The notes: generated by a model not told the origin, from the letters alone. Numbered from the stretch's first letter, positions 24,291-35,165 are shown. The stretch is DNA of 64,000 nt from a virus (IMGVR_UViG_3300048924_000619:30138-94137), one strand, 5' to 3'. Made by a program: numbers and translations.

Positions 24291-27200
24291 ATGCTGCTGC
24301 TCCTGATGAAGGCCGATCAGCTCGGCCTGTTCGAAAAGCTCGTGCCCGTGAAGGCGAGCATCAGCTCGTCTGGCCGTCTGATCTCCGCGCACACGGCGAT
24401 CCGGCACGTCCGGCGCGTCGAGCCGACGAAGCGCCATGCCGAGGTGCTCGACCTCTTCGGACACGCGCCGCAGCCGAAGCCGGCCCTGGTCACGCCGAAG
24501 AAGCCCGCGCCGGCACCGCAGGCGGACCTGTTCGAGCATCGGCCGGATCCGCCGAAAGCCGACCTCAACGGCATGATGGCGCGGTCGCGCGATCAGCGCT
24601 TGGCGCGCGAGGCCAAGGCGAAGGAGATCGGTGCCGGCGTCGGGTCGGTCAAGCTGAAGCATGCTGACGGTCGCGCCGCGCTGCTTTCCCCGGATCTGCA
24701 ACGCGACGGCGGCTGGCGATTCACCCGCCTGGATGCCGACGGGCCGGTGGGCCACTCCGAGTACGACAGCAAGGAGGCCGCCGCTGCGGAGGCGCTGCGT
24801 GCCGGGTACTCAACCGACGCGCCGGAAGCGATCCAGCCGCACGCGCCGTTAGAACCGGCGGTCAGCCTCCAAAATCAATTACCCGCCTCCGGAATCGATT
24901 ACTCCGAGGGCCTGCCGGCCGAGCTTCCTGCTTTCGGCGTCGCGCCGGGGACGACCAAGGGCGAGCGACGGGCGATCAATGCGCTGGCCGCCTCAATGGT
25001 CAACGGCCGGAAGTCCCTGCTCGACGAGGCGCCGGCACCGGTCAATCCGGAGGTGCTCCGTCAATATTCGGGCTGGGGCGGCTGCGGCGACAGCCTGAAC
25101 GAGTTCTACACCGATCCGAACGTGGCCGCGGCCATGTGGTCCGTCCTCCATCGCATGGGCCTGGGGGAGGGCGCGAGCGTCCTGGAGCCGTCCTGCGGCA
25201 CGGGCGTCTTCCTCGAGCTGGCGCCGAAGGGCGTCAAGGTCACAGGAGTCGAGCTCGACGAAACCAGCTCCAAGATCGCGGCCACCCTGCACCCGACCCA
25301 CGAGGTGGTGAATTCCGCCCTCGAGGCTTTCGCGACGACCGACACGCGCCAGTTCGACGCGGTGATCGGCAACCCGCCGTTCGGCGATAGCCGTGGCTCC
25401 CTGGTTGCGGCCGACAAGCCGGACATCAGCCGGCCCGAGCAATATTTCGTCGATACCGCGCTGGACAAGGCGCGCGCCGGCGGCCTGGTCGCGCTCGTGC
25501 TGCCGACCGGGATCTTGGACAGTCGGTCTGCGCGCAAGCTGCGGGATCGCTGGATCCGCAAGGGCCAATTCCTCGGCGCCCTGCGCATGCCGAACACCGC
25601 GTTCGAGGCCAGCCACACGGGCGTGACCACGGACGTCGTGTTCTTCCGCAAGCGGCCAGACGAGGTCGCCGGCGCGCTGTCCGTGGTCGATCGCGACACC
25701 CTGAAACTGCTCGGCGCCTGGGACGAGGAATTCGTCGGCGGCGGCTACTTCAGCGGCCGCGGTGAGGGCAACATCCTTGGCACGCTGGAAGCCGGGTGGC
25801 GCTCCAAGGCCGGCATGGGCGACGACATCACCGTGGCAGGGTCGATGGTGGGCGTCCCGGAGGCGATCGCCAGCTTTGAGCCTGAACAGCCGTCGGGCCC
25901 GACGGGCGTGGAGGAGGTGCTCGGCGCCGTCCAGGACCAGGATCTGAAGGCTCGCATCCGCGGCGCGGCCGCGCGCAAGCCCTACGATCAGGCGAAGCGC
26001 GGCGACACCCGGGTCATCGACGGCGTGACGTACGTCCTGGAGGGCTCGCCGCTCCGCTGGCATCGCGTGGACGAGTTCATGGCGGAGCAGGCCGTCGTCG
26101 ACGCCGGCGCGCTCGGCGCCGACATCGAACGCGCGGTGCAGGGCGAAGACGTGCCCGGCCTGGCGGACCGCGTTCGCGCCTATGTCTCGGCGCACGGGAT
26201 CCCGGCGAAGAATCCGAACCTCGTCATAGCGGCAAAGCAGGACAAGGCGATATATCGCCTGCTCGGCGCCGTTAAGCAGGACGGCTCGCTCTCTGACGTT
26301 GTCGAGGGCCGTCGCGAGTCCGCCGCCGTCTCCAACTTTGACACGGCGGCGAAGACCCTCGCCCTGGAAGTCGGCTACTTCTCGCCCTCCATGGTCGCCG
26401 GCCGCTGGCATGGCGGGACCGAGGATGTGGTGCTCGACCACCTCTATGCCTCGCCAGACTATGCGATCGATCCGCGCAGCGGGACCTGGACGAGCCTCGA
26501 CCAGTACCTCTCCGGCGAGCTCTGGCCGAAGTACGACGACGCGAAAGCGGCGCTGGCCGAATCCGACTTGAAGCCGGAAGACCGGGCGAAGATCGAACGC
26601 CAGCTGGCCGCGCTGGACGAGGCGATTGCGCCGAAGTCGCTGGAGGACGTCGAGATCCAGGTGAATAGCGGCTTCGTGCCGCTGAACGTCGTGTCGGCTT
26701 TCTTCAACGAGGTCCACCCGTCGAGCTACGGCGACAAGACGCCGATGACCATCACCTATGACGAGGGCGTCTTCGCCGTCATGGGTGGCGGCTACGAGGC
26801 GCACACGCTGCGCAAGTACCTGAACCGCGACGGCGTGCGGAAGGACGACGATCTGCCGACGATCGAACGGTGGAACCGGGCATTCAAGGAGTGGCTCTGC
26901 GCCTCCGCCTATCGCGACGAGGTCGAGGAGCTCTACAACCGGAAATTCCGAGGCTTCCGCCAGAAGGCCTATTCGGAGGAAGCGTTCGAGGTTCCAGGCC
27001 TGCGGTCCGACGGCCTGAAGAGCTACCAGTGGAGCGGGCTGCGCTGGGCTCTGGAGGCCGGCAAGGGGATCATCGCGGCCGACGTTGGCCTGGGGAAGAC
27101 GGCCCGCGCGCTGATCCTCAACAAGCTGATGAAGATCACGGGGCAGGCCAAGCGCCCCATGATCGTGGTCCCGAAGTCCGTGGCGGCCAACTGGATGCGC

Positions 27201-30200
27201 GAGGCGGAGAAGTGGTTCCCCGGCTCGTCCGTCATGGTGATCGGCGAGACCTACAGCCGCGACAAGAACGGCGAGCTCAAGGGGCGTGGCGATACCGAGG
27301 CGGAGCGGAATCAGAAGTTCCACGACATCCGGCAGAACGACTACGACTTCATCCTGATCACGCAGCCGGCCTGGAATGCGCTCGACCTGGATCCGGAGAC
27401 CAAAGAAAAATACGCCAGCTCCGACTTCTGGGAGAAGCGGAAGGAAGGCCTGGGCAAGGGCCCGAGCGCCAAACAGCTCGCCCGCCAGAAGGAAGCCCAC
27501 GACGCCAAGATCGCGAAGCAGGACTTCCAAAGCCGCTCGGACGCGCTCTACTTCAATGACCTGGGCGTCGACGCCCTCATCTCCGACGAGATGCACGCCT
27601 ACAAGAACCTGTTCGAGGCGCGGGACCGCTTCGGCCAGCAACCGAAGTTCCTCGGCGGTTCGTCCAGCTCAAAGCGGGCGGCGGACATGCGCTGGAAGAC
27701 GGACTGGCTGCGCGACCAGACCGGCGGTCGCAACGTCTATGGCCTGACGGCCACGCCGACGAAGAATAGCCCGCTTGAGGTCTATTCGATGCTCTCGCAT
27801 ATCGCCCCTGAGGCGTTCCTGAACATCGGAATCCGGAACTCCGAAGACTTCCTCGACCGCTTCTGCGAGTTCAAGGAGGAGAACGTCCTGGACACGAATG
27901 GGCGGATGACCCGCTCGCTCTGCGTCAAGGGCTTCAAGAACCTGTCCGAGCTGCGCGAGATCATGCGCCGCTACATCGACCGGAAGACGGCTGAGGACGT
28001 CGGCCTGCAGCTGCCGGCGAAGGACGATCGGCAACACCTCGTCGATATCTCGGCCTCCCAGAAGGAAGTCTACGCCGAGTTGCGCGAGCTTGCGGAGAAG
28101 GCGAAGCAGGCCGGCAACGACGCCAGCGGCGAGGCGCACCCGTTCTCCATCATGCACAAGATGGACCGGGCGACGCTCGACCTGGAGCTCTACGACCCGG
28201 TCCGCTACGCTGGCGCCCGGTCGCCCAAGCTGGAGCAGGCCGTCACCAACATCACATCGGGCATCAAGGAAGGCGGCCAGATCGTCTTCTGCGACGCGAT
28301 CGAGACCCATGACAAGCTGGTCGGCCTCCTCGTCGCAGCGGGGATTCCCCGCGATCAGATCGGAGTCCTGAACGCCAAGGTCGCGCCCACCTCGGCCAAG
28401 CGCCAGAACATCGCGGAGGCCTACCGGGCGAAGAAGCTGCGCGTGGTCATCGGCAACTCGACGATGGAAGAGGGCGTCGATGGCCTGCAGGCCGACACGA
28501 CCGACATTCACCACCTCAACATCCCCTGGACGCCGGCGGCCATCCAGCAGCGGAACGGTCGCGGCCTTCGCCAGGGCAACACCGCAGAGGCCGTGCGCCT
28601 GCACAACTACCTCGCGAAGGGCACGTTCGACGGCTACCGCTATCAGACGATCTCGGCGAAGAAGGACTGGCAGACCCTCCTCTGGGACGGCGGCGACCGC
28701 GTTGAGAACCTCGCGTTCGAAGGCGGCATGAACCACGAGGAGATGTTGATCGCGCTCGCCGAGGATCCGGACAAGGCGCGCGAGGAGTTGACGAAGAACA
28801 AGGAGTTGGCGCAGGCCAAGCTCGACGCGCAACAGTACGCCGACGCGGCGGAAGCGTACCGGGCCTATCGGAAGATGCGCGCCAGCCTCAAGAAGCTGGA
28901 CGCGGGCTCGCGCGCCAAGGCCTCGGGCCAGCGCCTCGAGCACAAGCTGAGCATGATGCGGACCTCGCTGGAGGCGAACCCGTACTTCAAAGCCAAATCC
29001 GCGATCGACGCCGACCATGAAATCATGATCGCGCCGGGGTCTGGCGACGCCATCGCGCCTGGCGCGGGCCTCGACGTGCCGCCCGAGGGCAAGATCACCA
29101 CGGGCAGATATGTGGTCGAGAAGGTGTCGCCGGATCACGGTTGGGTTGAGCTGCGGCGCTGGGGCGAAACCGGGAAGGCCGGGCGCATGCTCGTCGATCT
29201 GGCCGACCTCTCCCACGCGAAGGTGACGGAGCACGACAAGGCGGCGGAGGACGCGCACATCACGGCGAAGACGGCTGAGGTGCTCGCGGCCGGCGCCAAG
29301 GATCTCGACAGCTACAAGAAGCTGCGGGAGTTCCCGTCGGCGGCGATCGAGGCCAACCGGGAAGCGATCAGCCACACGGTCAAGCGCGGCCTGAAGGAAT
29401 ACAAATTCCGCGACGGCTACGAGGCGCGGATCGGGATCATCCGGCCAGAGGGCGCGCGAGCGCTGCCGAGTTACGAGGCCGGCAAGCTGACGGACGCCGA
29501 CCTGCCCATGCTGCCGATCGACGAGCACAAGAAGCTCGCGTTCGACGCCTACGCTGCGGACGAGGCCGGCAAGAAGTTCACGAAGGTGCCCGAGACCGGT
29601 CGCCGCGGCGCCTCCACGGGGCGGTATCGCGATGAGCTGCGCTACCCGGGCGACCACTATAACGGCGAGACGAAGAACCGCTGGGCGAGCGTGATCGAGA
29701 ATCTCTGGGGCCCGGAGGGGTTGTCGGAGGCCCACCGCCAGTTTGAGTCTCGGCAAATGGAGGCCGCGCGCCGCGCACCGGACTTGAAGACGGCGATCGC
29801 CCACGCCCTGCCGACATCCATCCGGAAGGAAGGCTACATGCCGACGGTGAAGAGCAAGTGGGGCCGCAAGGCCTTGGCCACGCTCTACGCGAAGGCGAAG
29901 GCTGGCGGCCACCTGCGTACGCCGCTGCTCGACCACCTGGAGACCAAGGAGGTGCGTCAGGGCTACGGGCTCAGTGAGCGCCGCTACCAGACGCCAGTCG
30001 TCAGCGAGGATCACTTCTCCGATGGACGCACCTACGGATCCGTCGTCAAGGAGCCGGTCGGCTCGGCCCTTGCCAAGCTCGCCGTCGCCAACGGTCACGT
30101 CGACCTTGCATCGGCCATGGCCGTCGATCACGCCGAGACGCCGGAAGAGGCCATGTCCAACCTTGGCCGGCTGCCCGAGCACCCGGCGCGCGAGGACGCC

Positions 30201-30266
30201 AAGCGCCACCTGATCGCCAAGCATCCTCACCTGGGCCAACTCGAGGAGGCGCCGCGTGCAGCCTGA
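24291..30266 (+). CDS. DarB-like polyvalent protein: N6-adenine methyltransferase plus SNF2-type helicase
   Basis: 1991 residues. Residues about 290-450 form a class I methyltransferase: SAM-binding LEPSCGTGVFLE (about 298) and catalytic NPPF (about 360). Residues about 900-1450 form a superfamily 2 helicase: Walker A ADVGLGKTA (about 928-936), DEMHAYKN in the DEAD/H place (about 1099), TATPTKNS motif III, and C-terminal QQRNGRGLRQGN (about 1420). The rest is helical. Same layout as P1 DarB, an antirestriction protein injected with the DNA. Long size and place in the head block support a virion-carried role that shields entering DNA. Confidence 0.85.
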   Translation: MLLLLMKADQLGLFEKLVPVKASISSSGRLISAHTAIRHVRRVEPTKRHAEVLDLFGHAPQPKPALVTPKKPAPAPQADLFEHRPDPPKADLNGMMARSRDQRLAREAKAKEIGAGVGSVKLKHADGRAALLSPDLQRDGGWRFTRLDADGPVGHSEYDSKEAAAAEALRAGYSTDAPEAIQPHAPLEPAVSLQNQLPASGIDYSEGLPAELPAFGVAPGTTKGERRAINALAASMVNGRKSLLDEAPAPVNPEVLRQYSGWGGCGDSLNEFYTDPNVAAAMWSVLHRMGLGEGASVLEPSCGTGVFLELAPKGVKVTGVELDETSSKIAATLHPTHEVVNSALEAFATTDTRQFDAVIGNPPFGDSRGSLVAADKPDISRPEQYFVDTALDKARAGGLVALVLPTGILDSRSARKLRDRWIRKGQFLGALRMPNTAFEASHTGVTTDVVFFRKRPDEVAGALSVVDRDTLKLLGAWDEEFVGGGYFSGRGEGNILGTLEAGWRSKAGMGDDITVAGSMVGVPEAIASFEPEQPSGPTGVEEVLGAVQDQDLKARIRGAAARKPYDQAKRGDTRVIDGVTYVLEGSPLRWHRVDEFMAEQAVVDAGALGADIERAVQGEDVPGLADRVRAYVSAHGIPAKNPNLVIAAKQDKAIYRLLGAVKQDGSLSDVVEGRRESAAVSNFDTAAKTLALEVGYFSPSMVAGRWHGGTEDVVLDHLYASPDYAIDPRSGTWTSLDQYLSGELWPKYDDAKAALAESDLKPEDRAKIERQLAALDEAIAPKSLEDVEIQVNSGFVPLNVVSAFFNEVHPSSYGDKTPMTITYDEGVFAVMGGGYEAHTLRKYLNRDGVRKDDDLPTIERWNRAFKEWLCASAYRDEVEELYNRKFRGFRQKAYSEEAFEVPGLRSDGLKSYQWSGLRWALEAGKGIIAADVGLGKTARALILNKLMKITGQAKRPMIVVPKSVAANWMREAEKWFPGSSVMVIGETYSRDKNGELKGRGDTEAERNQKFHDIRQNDYDFILITQPAWNALDLDPETKEKYASSDFWEKRKEGLGKGPSAKQLARQKEAHDAKIAKQDFQSRSDALYFNDLGVDALISDEMHAYKNLFEARDRFGQQPKFLGGSSSSKRAADMRWKTDWLRDQTGGRNVYGLTATPTKNSPLEVYSMLSHIAPEAFLNIGIRNSEDFLDRFCEFKEENVLDTNGRMTRSLCVKGFKNLSELREIMRRYIDRKTAEDVGLQLPAKDDRQHLVDISASQKEVYAELRELAEKAKQAGNDASGEAHPFSIMHKMDRATLDLELYDPVRYAGARSPKLEQAVTNITSGIKEGGQIVFCDAIETHDKLVGLLVAAGIPRDQIGVLNAKVAPTSAKRQNIAEAYRAKKLRVVIGNSTMEEGVDGLQADTTDIHHLNIPWTPAAIQQRNGRGLRQGNTAEAVRLHNYLAKGTFDGYRYQTISAKKDWQTLLWDGGDRVENLAFEGGMNHEEMLIALAEDPDKAREELTKNKELAQAKLDAQQYADAAEAYRAYRKMRASLKKLDAGSRAKASGQRLEHKLSMMRTSLEANPYFKAKSAIDADHEIMIAPGSGDAIAPGAGLDVPPEGKITTGRYVVEKVSPDHGWVELRRWGETGKAGRMLVDLADLSHAKVTEHDKAAEDAHITAKTAEVLAAGAKDLDSYKKLREFPSAAIEANREAISHTVKRGLKEYKFRDGYEARIGIIRPEGARALPSYEAGKLTDADLPMLPIDEHKKLAFDAYAADEAGKKFTKVPETGRRGASTGRYRDELRYPGDHYNGETKNRWASVIENLWGPEGLSEAHRQFESRQMEAARRAPDLKTAIAHALPTSIRKEGYMPTVKSKWGRKALATLYAKAKAGGHLRTPLLDHLETKEVRQGYGLSERRYQTPVVSEDHFSDGRTYGSVVKEPVGSALAKLAVANGHVDLASAMAVDHAETPEEAMSNLGRLPEHPAREDAKRHLIAKHPHLGQLEEAPRAA

Positions 30267-30612
30267 ACACGTCATGCGCAACGATGGCTTGGACCCGATT
30301 GGTTTCGCGGCGAATGCCCGGACGCTGATCCTGGAGCAGCCGCGGAATTACACCGCGTTCGGCGCCTACTGGTTCCTCGTCAAGGCTCTGCTCCGGCGCG
30401 TCTACGAGCCGGCGGAAATTCCCCTGCTCGGCGTCTACGAGGATCCGAGCGTCATCGACCGCATGCCCAAGGGCCTGGGTCTGGCGGATCTTCTGCAGCT
30501 CGCCGGCGAGGAGTATGCCGTCAACCGCTCGCTGGGCACGCCGCCCGACAAGCTGGAGGATCCGCGGGATGGCGAGTTCTTCACCTTGAGCGATCCCGAC
30601 ATGGGCGGCTGA
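30256..30612 (+). CDS. small hypothetical protein coupled to the DarB-like gene
   Basis: 118 residues, GTG start 30256 behind GAGGAGG inside the end of the previous gene (11-nt overlap). Mostly helical (ARTLILEQPRNYTAFGAYWFLVKALLRRVY), acidic C-terminus. The spacing and strong ribosome site suggest a stoichiometric partner or chaperone of one of the two flanking giant proteins. No family recognised. Confidence 0.55.
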   Translation: MQPEHVMRNDGLDPIGFAANARTLILEQPRNYTAFGAYWFLVKALLRRVYEPAEIPLLGVYEDPSVIDRMPKGLGLADLLQLAGEEYAVNRSLGTPPDKLEDPRDGEFFTLSDPDMGG

Positions 30613-30613
30613 T

Positions 30614-30621
30614 GTCGTGAC
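30614..30621 (+). promoter_or_regulatory. GTCGTGACNNNA motif
   Basis: GTCGTGAC, CGCA, 14-nt spacer ending GCGGTC to ATG 30636. Confidence 0.7.
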
Positions 30622-30635
30622 CGCAGCATGCGGTC

Positions 30636-33600
30636 ATGCTTCAGAAGCCGCGCGTCATTCTGTTCGCCAGCACGGCGATGCTGAAAGCGACGGCGGCCGG
30701 CGAACGGTGGGTCACGGTCCACCCGCACGGCCCTGACTCCAAGGGTCAGCCGATACTGATCCAGCCACAGCCGGACGGCTCGGCCAAGGTAATCGGCGGC
30801 GCCGGCGGATCGCTGAACCATATGCGGCTCACCGGGATCAAACCGAAGACGGAATACACCGAGACCCTCAAGGAGCGCGCGCGGGACCGCCGCGCCGCCC
30901 GGAAGCGACAGCGGGACCGTGACAAGGCGCTCGGTCTGCAGCAGGCCAAAGCCGACGCGCACAAGAAGGTCACGGAGAAGACCCAGGCCGCGCAGAGGGA
31001 TTTCGTGAGCGGCGTCGCGCAGGCGATGGGTTGGGCGCCGGAGGACTATAAGTTCCAGCCGCCAGAGGGGCAGGCTGACCACGTCGTCGCGAAGATGCAC
31101 GCGGCCCACCTGAAGGAGATGGTGAAGCGCGCCGAAGCCGCGGTGAAGCTGAACCGTGAGCGCATCCTGGCCGACGCGTCGACCCGCGCGCACGAGGAGC
31201 TCGGCGAAGTCCCGCTGGACTCCGAGGATGCGAACACCCTGTCCGTTCAGGATCTCGACCCGGTCAGGACGGCCCCGCTCGGGCTGGGCTTCGCGACGGA
31301 ATACAAGGCCCGCGCGGAGGCCAACGGCGCCGACGAGGCGGCCATCAAGGGCGAGGCCGCCGAGAACAGGCGCGAGCAGACGGAGGCCCAACGCAAGGCC
31401 GCCGTCCAGAACGGCGAGACCGCGCGGCTCGTCGCCGAAAACGTCGCCCTCCTGCGCGAGCCAGATCAGGTCGAGAAGCTCGCGCCCAAGCTAGTCGAGG
31501 CGAAACAGGCGCTCGACCTCTTGAAGCTGGAGAAGAAGCGCAAGATGGCGGAGCGCCAGGCCAAGCAGGCGCGTAAGCAGATCGACGACGCGATCGAGGC
31601 GCCCAAGGCCTATATCGTCGAGGTGGACGATGCGAAGGTCGACGCGAAGGTGGCGGAGGACGTCGCCAACGACCTTCGCACGATCTCCACGCGCGCCTTC
31701 CTGTCAGAGGTCGAGAAGACGGTCCCGGACGCGGCCGTCACGCTGCGCCGTCACGTGGGCGCCGGCGCGTACAATTCGGTCAACGCCCTGGCCCTGGCCG
31801 CCGGCGGCGCGGCGCTCGTCGACCGTAGCGTCGTGGATGTCCTGGGCATCGCCGGCGCGGCGGAGGTACTCGCCCGGCGGCTGCACGCCGATCTGACGCC
31901 CGACGAACTGCGCGACGTCTCCGAGGGCATGACCGCCTATCACCTCCATCATTACATGGAGGCGTCGGAGGAGGCGATCGGCCGGGCCCGTGAGCTTCAG
32001 GCGCAGGCGCGCGAGATGGAACTCGGCGCCGCGGAGAACGGTGAGGATCTCGCGGCGCTCCAGGAAATCAACCGCCAGCGCGGCGCGGCGCTGGGCGAGT
32101 CCCGAAAGGTGCTGGGCACGGCGCTGGGCGAGATGGAGGCGAACGCCGCGCTCGTCTATGCGCTCGGCCGCGGAAAGTCCGAGAAGCCGTTCGTCGTCCC
32201 GCTCGGCGACGTGTCGATGGAGTCGGCGATCGCGCAGGTTCGGGCCATCGGCCTCCAGCGCGGCGATTATTCGATCGAGACCGCCGCGGGCAACCGTGTG
32301 CTCAAAGTGAACCCACAGGGCCTTGACCGCTTGGCTGCGCCGGTCAACCGGGCCGACCTGGAGCAGGTGCGGCGCAACCTCGACATCATTTCCGGACGGT
32401 TCGACGAAGACGATTGGATGCCGCAAGGCATTTCGGACCGGCCGGACCTGGATATGAAGGCCAAGCCGGGCGTCGCTCCGCAGCTGGCCGAACCGTTCGC
32501 GCCGGGCGCTGACCTGGAGGCGTCCGTCCGCGACTACATTGGCGGGCGGGCGGCCGACGGCGACGCGCCGGCGGACATCGTGGCCGACCTGCAGTCGGCT
32601 GATTTCATGCGCAAGGTCGGCGCGGACCGCGTCGATGACTACCGCGCGGCGCTGGATCGGCTGGCCCCGCTGGCCGACGACAAGGGCAACCTCCGCCAGC
32701 CGGAGGCCCTGCGGCCATCGTTCGAGGAGATGGCCGACGCCTTCGCCAGCGCCCGCGGCGCCGTCGAGCCGCTCCATCGCCAGAACTTCCACGTCGATGA
32801 AACCTCGATCGACGCGTTGCACCGCGCGCTCACGTCGGAGCCGACAGGCGTGGCCGCCTACAAGCCGGTCGGTGAGTTGACGCCGCAGGATCAGGGCGCG
32901 CTGCGGGACTTTTTCGCCAAGCACGTCGCGAAGGAATCGCCGGAAGTGGCTGGCCACCGCGCGGAGCTGGGCAAGCTGGAGGCCAGGGAGCCGGAGCGCC
33001 ACGTCGAGGATATGTTCGGCGAGCAGGCGACGAATCCGGAGTGGTCGGATTGGCGCAACCGGCGCGACGAACTGCGCGGCCATGTGAACGCCGGGTCGAT
33101 GACCTGGGCGAAGTATGTGGAGGCGATGCGCTCGCCGCAGGCGGCCTACGCGGCGACGCAGGATCTTGTCCGGAGCCAGATCACGCGCGGTTTCGCGGAC
33201 GCCTACAATACCCTGAAGCCGGCCTCACCGCTGAAGGTCGGTCGCTCGGTCATCCGCTCGAACCTTGACCACCTGGACGCGGTCGATCCGGCCGCCCGGG
33301 ACGCGCGCCTCGCGAAAGAGCGGGCGCTGTCGGACTCGCTGCGCAATCGCGTTGCTGGTCGGTATGCCTCCGGTTCGGTGCGCGACCGGCTTGACGCTGC
33401 GCGTGAGGAGCAAGCAGGCCTCGAGGCGGCGCAGATGGGCTTCTTCGCGGACGAGCCCGCGCCGGCGACGGAGAAGCCCCTCGGTGGCGATGAGCGCTGG
33501 ACGATCGGCCACGAGGCGGAGCGCCGCATTGCGGAAATGATGCCGCAGGTCGGCGCCAACTTCCGGCCCGGCCAGCCTGTGCACCTCTTCCGGCCGTCGA

Positions 33601-35165
33601 TGAGCGGCGGGAAGAATTACCCGCGCCAGCGCGCGATCAAGATGCTCGAGGCGAACAAGCGCGTCGTGCTCTCGTTCGGCACAGGCTCCGGCAAGACGTT
33701 GATCGGCCTCGGCGGGTTCACGCAGCTGCACTCCAAGGGTGCCGTGAAGCGCGGGCTGTTCCTGGTCCCGTCGATCGCGCAGGGTGGCTTCGGGGCGGAG
33801 TCGCTGCGCTTCCTGAAGCCAGGCGCGTACCGCTGGCATGCCAAGCCGGGCGCGTCGCGTTCAGAGCGGATCGCCGCATACAAGGATCCGTCGCACCACT
33901 TCTGCGTCATGACCCACCAGTCGTTCCGCGACGACATGCTCCACCTCGGCGCTCAACATGCAGGCGTCCCGGAATCCGAGTTGTCGGCCAAGGTGGCGAC
34001 GATGTCCCGCGCCGAGCGCAAGGACTGGATCAAGGGCGTCATGCGGCGCGAGGGGATCGCCTTCGACTACCTGAACGTCGACGAGGGCCACGACACGCTG
34101 AACCGCCGGGGCAAGGAGAACTCGGCGATGTCGAACGTGATCGACGCGCTCGGCGACCACACGCCCTATTACGTGAATGCCAGCGCCGACCCGATCAAGA
34201 ACGACGTCTCCGAGGCCTTCTCGCTTCTGCAGAAGATGGATCCGGAGCGCTACACTGACGAAGGCGCCTTCATGCGGCGCTATGGCGTCGACACGCTGGA
34301 TGCCAAGGACGGCCTCCGGCGCGAGCTGGCGCGCTTCCAGTATCCGTCGAAGATCGACCCGGACATCACGGCGAACCGGGTCGAGCGCAAGGTTTCGGTT
34401 TCGGACGCCCAGCACAAGGCGCTGAGCGAGCTCGACGGCCACATGGCGAACGCTCGGATCGCGCGCATGCAGGGCAAGGTCGACGTCTCCGCCGTGAAGG
34501 CGATCAGCCCCTCGTCGTTCGAGGGGGTGCCGCCGGCGGAGCACGAGGCCATCGCGCGGGATCTCCAGGCGAACCTGGGGATCCTGAAGCAAACGGCCGT
34601 GCGTCGGCTGCTCGACGCGCACCCGGAAAGCGCCAAGGTCGGCGACGTGCTCAAGGTCGCCGCCGAGCGCAAGGGCAAGCAGGGCGTCGTCTTCGCCCAC
34701 TCCCTCGAGGCGGTCGAGGCGATCAAGTCGCGGTTGGCCAGCGAGGGCTTTCGGGTCGGCACGATCACGGGCAAGGACTCGGCCAAGGATAAGGCCAAGC
34801 GGATCGGCGAATTCCGGCCGGCGTCCGGCGCCGCGGCGATCGACGTCATGGTTTGCTCAGATGCCGGCGCTACGGGGGCGAACCTGCAGTCCGGCCAATG
34901 GCTCGTGAACTACGACACCCCGGACACGGCGAAGACGCACGCGCAGCGGAACGGGCGGATCAACCGCATCGGGCAGACGCAGGACGTCGACCTGATCGAC
35001 CTCGTCTCTGACCACCCGGAAGAACGCCGTCGGCGCGACCGGCTGGAGAAGAAGTATGCGCTGCGTGAGATGATGACGACGCCCATGGAGAGCCTCGACG
35101 ACACGGGCCTGGCGTATTTTCTCCGCCAGCGCCAGATCATGCGGGATAACGGTGCGCCCCGGTAG
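30636..35165 (+). CDS. giant protein with C-terminal SNF2-type helicase
   Basis: 1509 residues. Residues 1-950 are helical and highly charged, with long Lys/Glu/Ala heptads near 70-130 and 220-330, and no recognised enzyme. Residues about 990-1480 are a superfamily 2 helicase: Walker A FGTGSGKTLIG (about 1012), DEGH box in NVDEGHDTLN (about 1148), NASADPIKN as motif III, and RNGRINRIGQTQDVD motif VI (about 1440). It is a second, diverged relative of the helicase half of the DarB-like protein, without a methylase. Probably also an ejected or DNA-protecting protein. Confidence 0.75.
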   Translation: MLQKPRVILFASTAMLKATAAGERWVTVHPHGPDSKGQPILIQPQPDGSAKVIGGAGGSLNHMRLTGIKPKTEYTETLKERARDRRAARKRQRDRDKALGLQQAKADAHKKVTEKTQAAQRDFVSGVAQAMGWAPEDYKFQPPEGQADHVVAKMHAAHLKEMVKRAEAAVKLNRERILADASTRAHEELGEVPLDSEDANTLSVQDLDPVRTAPLGLGFATEYKARAEANGADEAAIKGEAAENRREQTEAQRKAAVQNGETARLVAENVALLREPDQVEKLAPKLVEAKQALDLLKLEKKRKMAERQAKQARKQIDDAIEAPKAYIVEVDDAKVDAKVAEDVANDLRTISTRAFLSEVEKTVPDAAVTLRRHVGAGAYNSVNALALAAGGAALVDRSVVDVLGIAGAAEVLARRLHADLTPDELRDVSEGMTAYHLHHYMEASEEAIGRARELQAQAREMELGAAENGEDLAALQEINRQRGAALGESRKVLGTALGEMEANAALVYALGRGKSEKPFVVPLGDVSMESAIAQVRAIGLQRGDYSIETAAGNRVLKVNPQGLDRLAAPVNRADLEQVRRNLDIISGRFDEDDWMPQGISDRPDLDMKAKPGVAPQLAEPFAPGADLEASVRDYIGGRAADGDAPADIVADLQSADFMRKVGADRVDDYRAALDRLAPLADDKGNLRQPEALRPSFEEMADAFASARGAVEPLHRQNFHVDETSIDALHRALTSEPTGVAAYKPVGELTPQDQGALRDFFAKHVAKESPEVAGHRAELGKLEAREPERHVEDMFGEQATNPEWSDWRNRRDELRGHVNAGSMTWAKYVEAMRSPQAAYAATQDLVRSQITRGFADAYNTLKPASPLKVGRSVIRSNLDHLDAVDPAARDARLAKERALSDSLRNRVAGRYASGSVRDRLDAAREEQAGLEAAQMGFFADEPAPATEKPLGGDERWTIGHEAERRIAEMMPQVGANFRPGQPVHLFRPSMSGGKNYPRQRAIKMLEANKRVVLSFGTGSGKTLIGLGGFTQLHSKGAVKRGLFLVPSIAQGGFGAESLRFLKPGAYRWHAKPGASRSERIAAYKDPSHHFCVMTHQSFRDDMLHLGAQHAGVPESELSAKVATMSRAERKDWIKGVMRREGIAFDYLNVDEGHDTLNRRGKENSAMSNVIDALGDHTPYYVNASADPIKNDVSEAFSLLQKMDPERYTDEGAFMRRYGVDTLDAKDGLRRELARFQYPSKIDPDITANRVERKVSVSDAQHKALSELDGHMANARIARMQGKVDVSAVKAISPSSFEGVPPAEHEAIARDLQANLGILKQTAVRRLLDAHPESAKVGDVLKVAAERKGKQGVVFAHSLEAVEAIKSRLASEGFRVGTITGKDSAKDKAKRIGEFRPASGAAAIDVMVCSDAGATGANLQSGQWLVNYDTPDTAKTHAQRNGRINRIGQTQDVDLIDLVSDHPEERRRRDRLEKKYALREMMTTPMESLDDTGLAYFLRQRQIMRDNGAPR

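Noticed and set aside
27669-30281. 870-residue minus-strand frame over the DarB-like gene
   Set aside because: Antisense shadow with no motif and no ribosome site; the plus strand has full helicase motifs.
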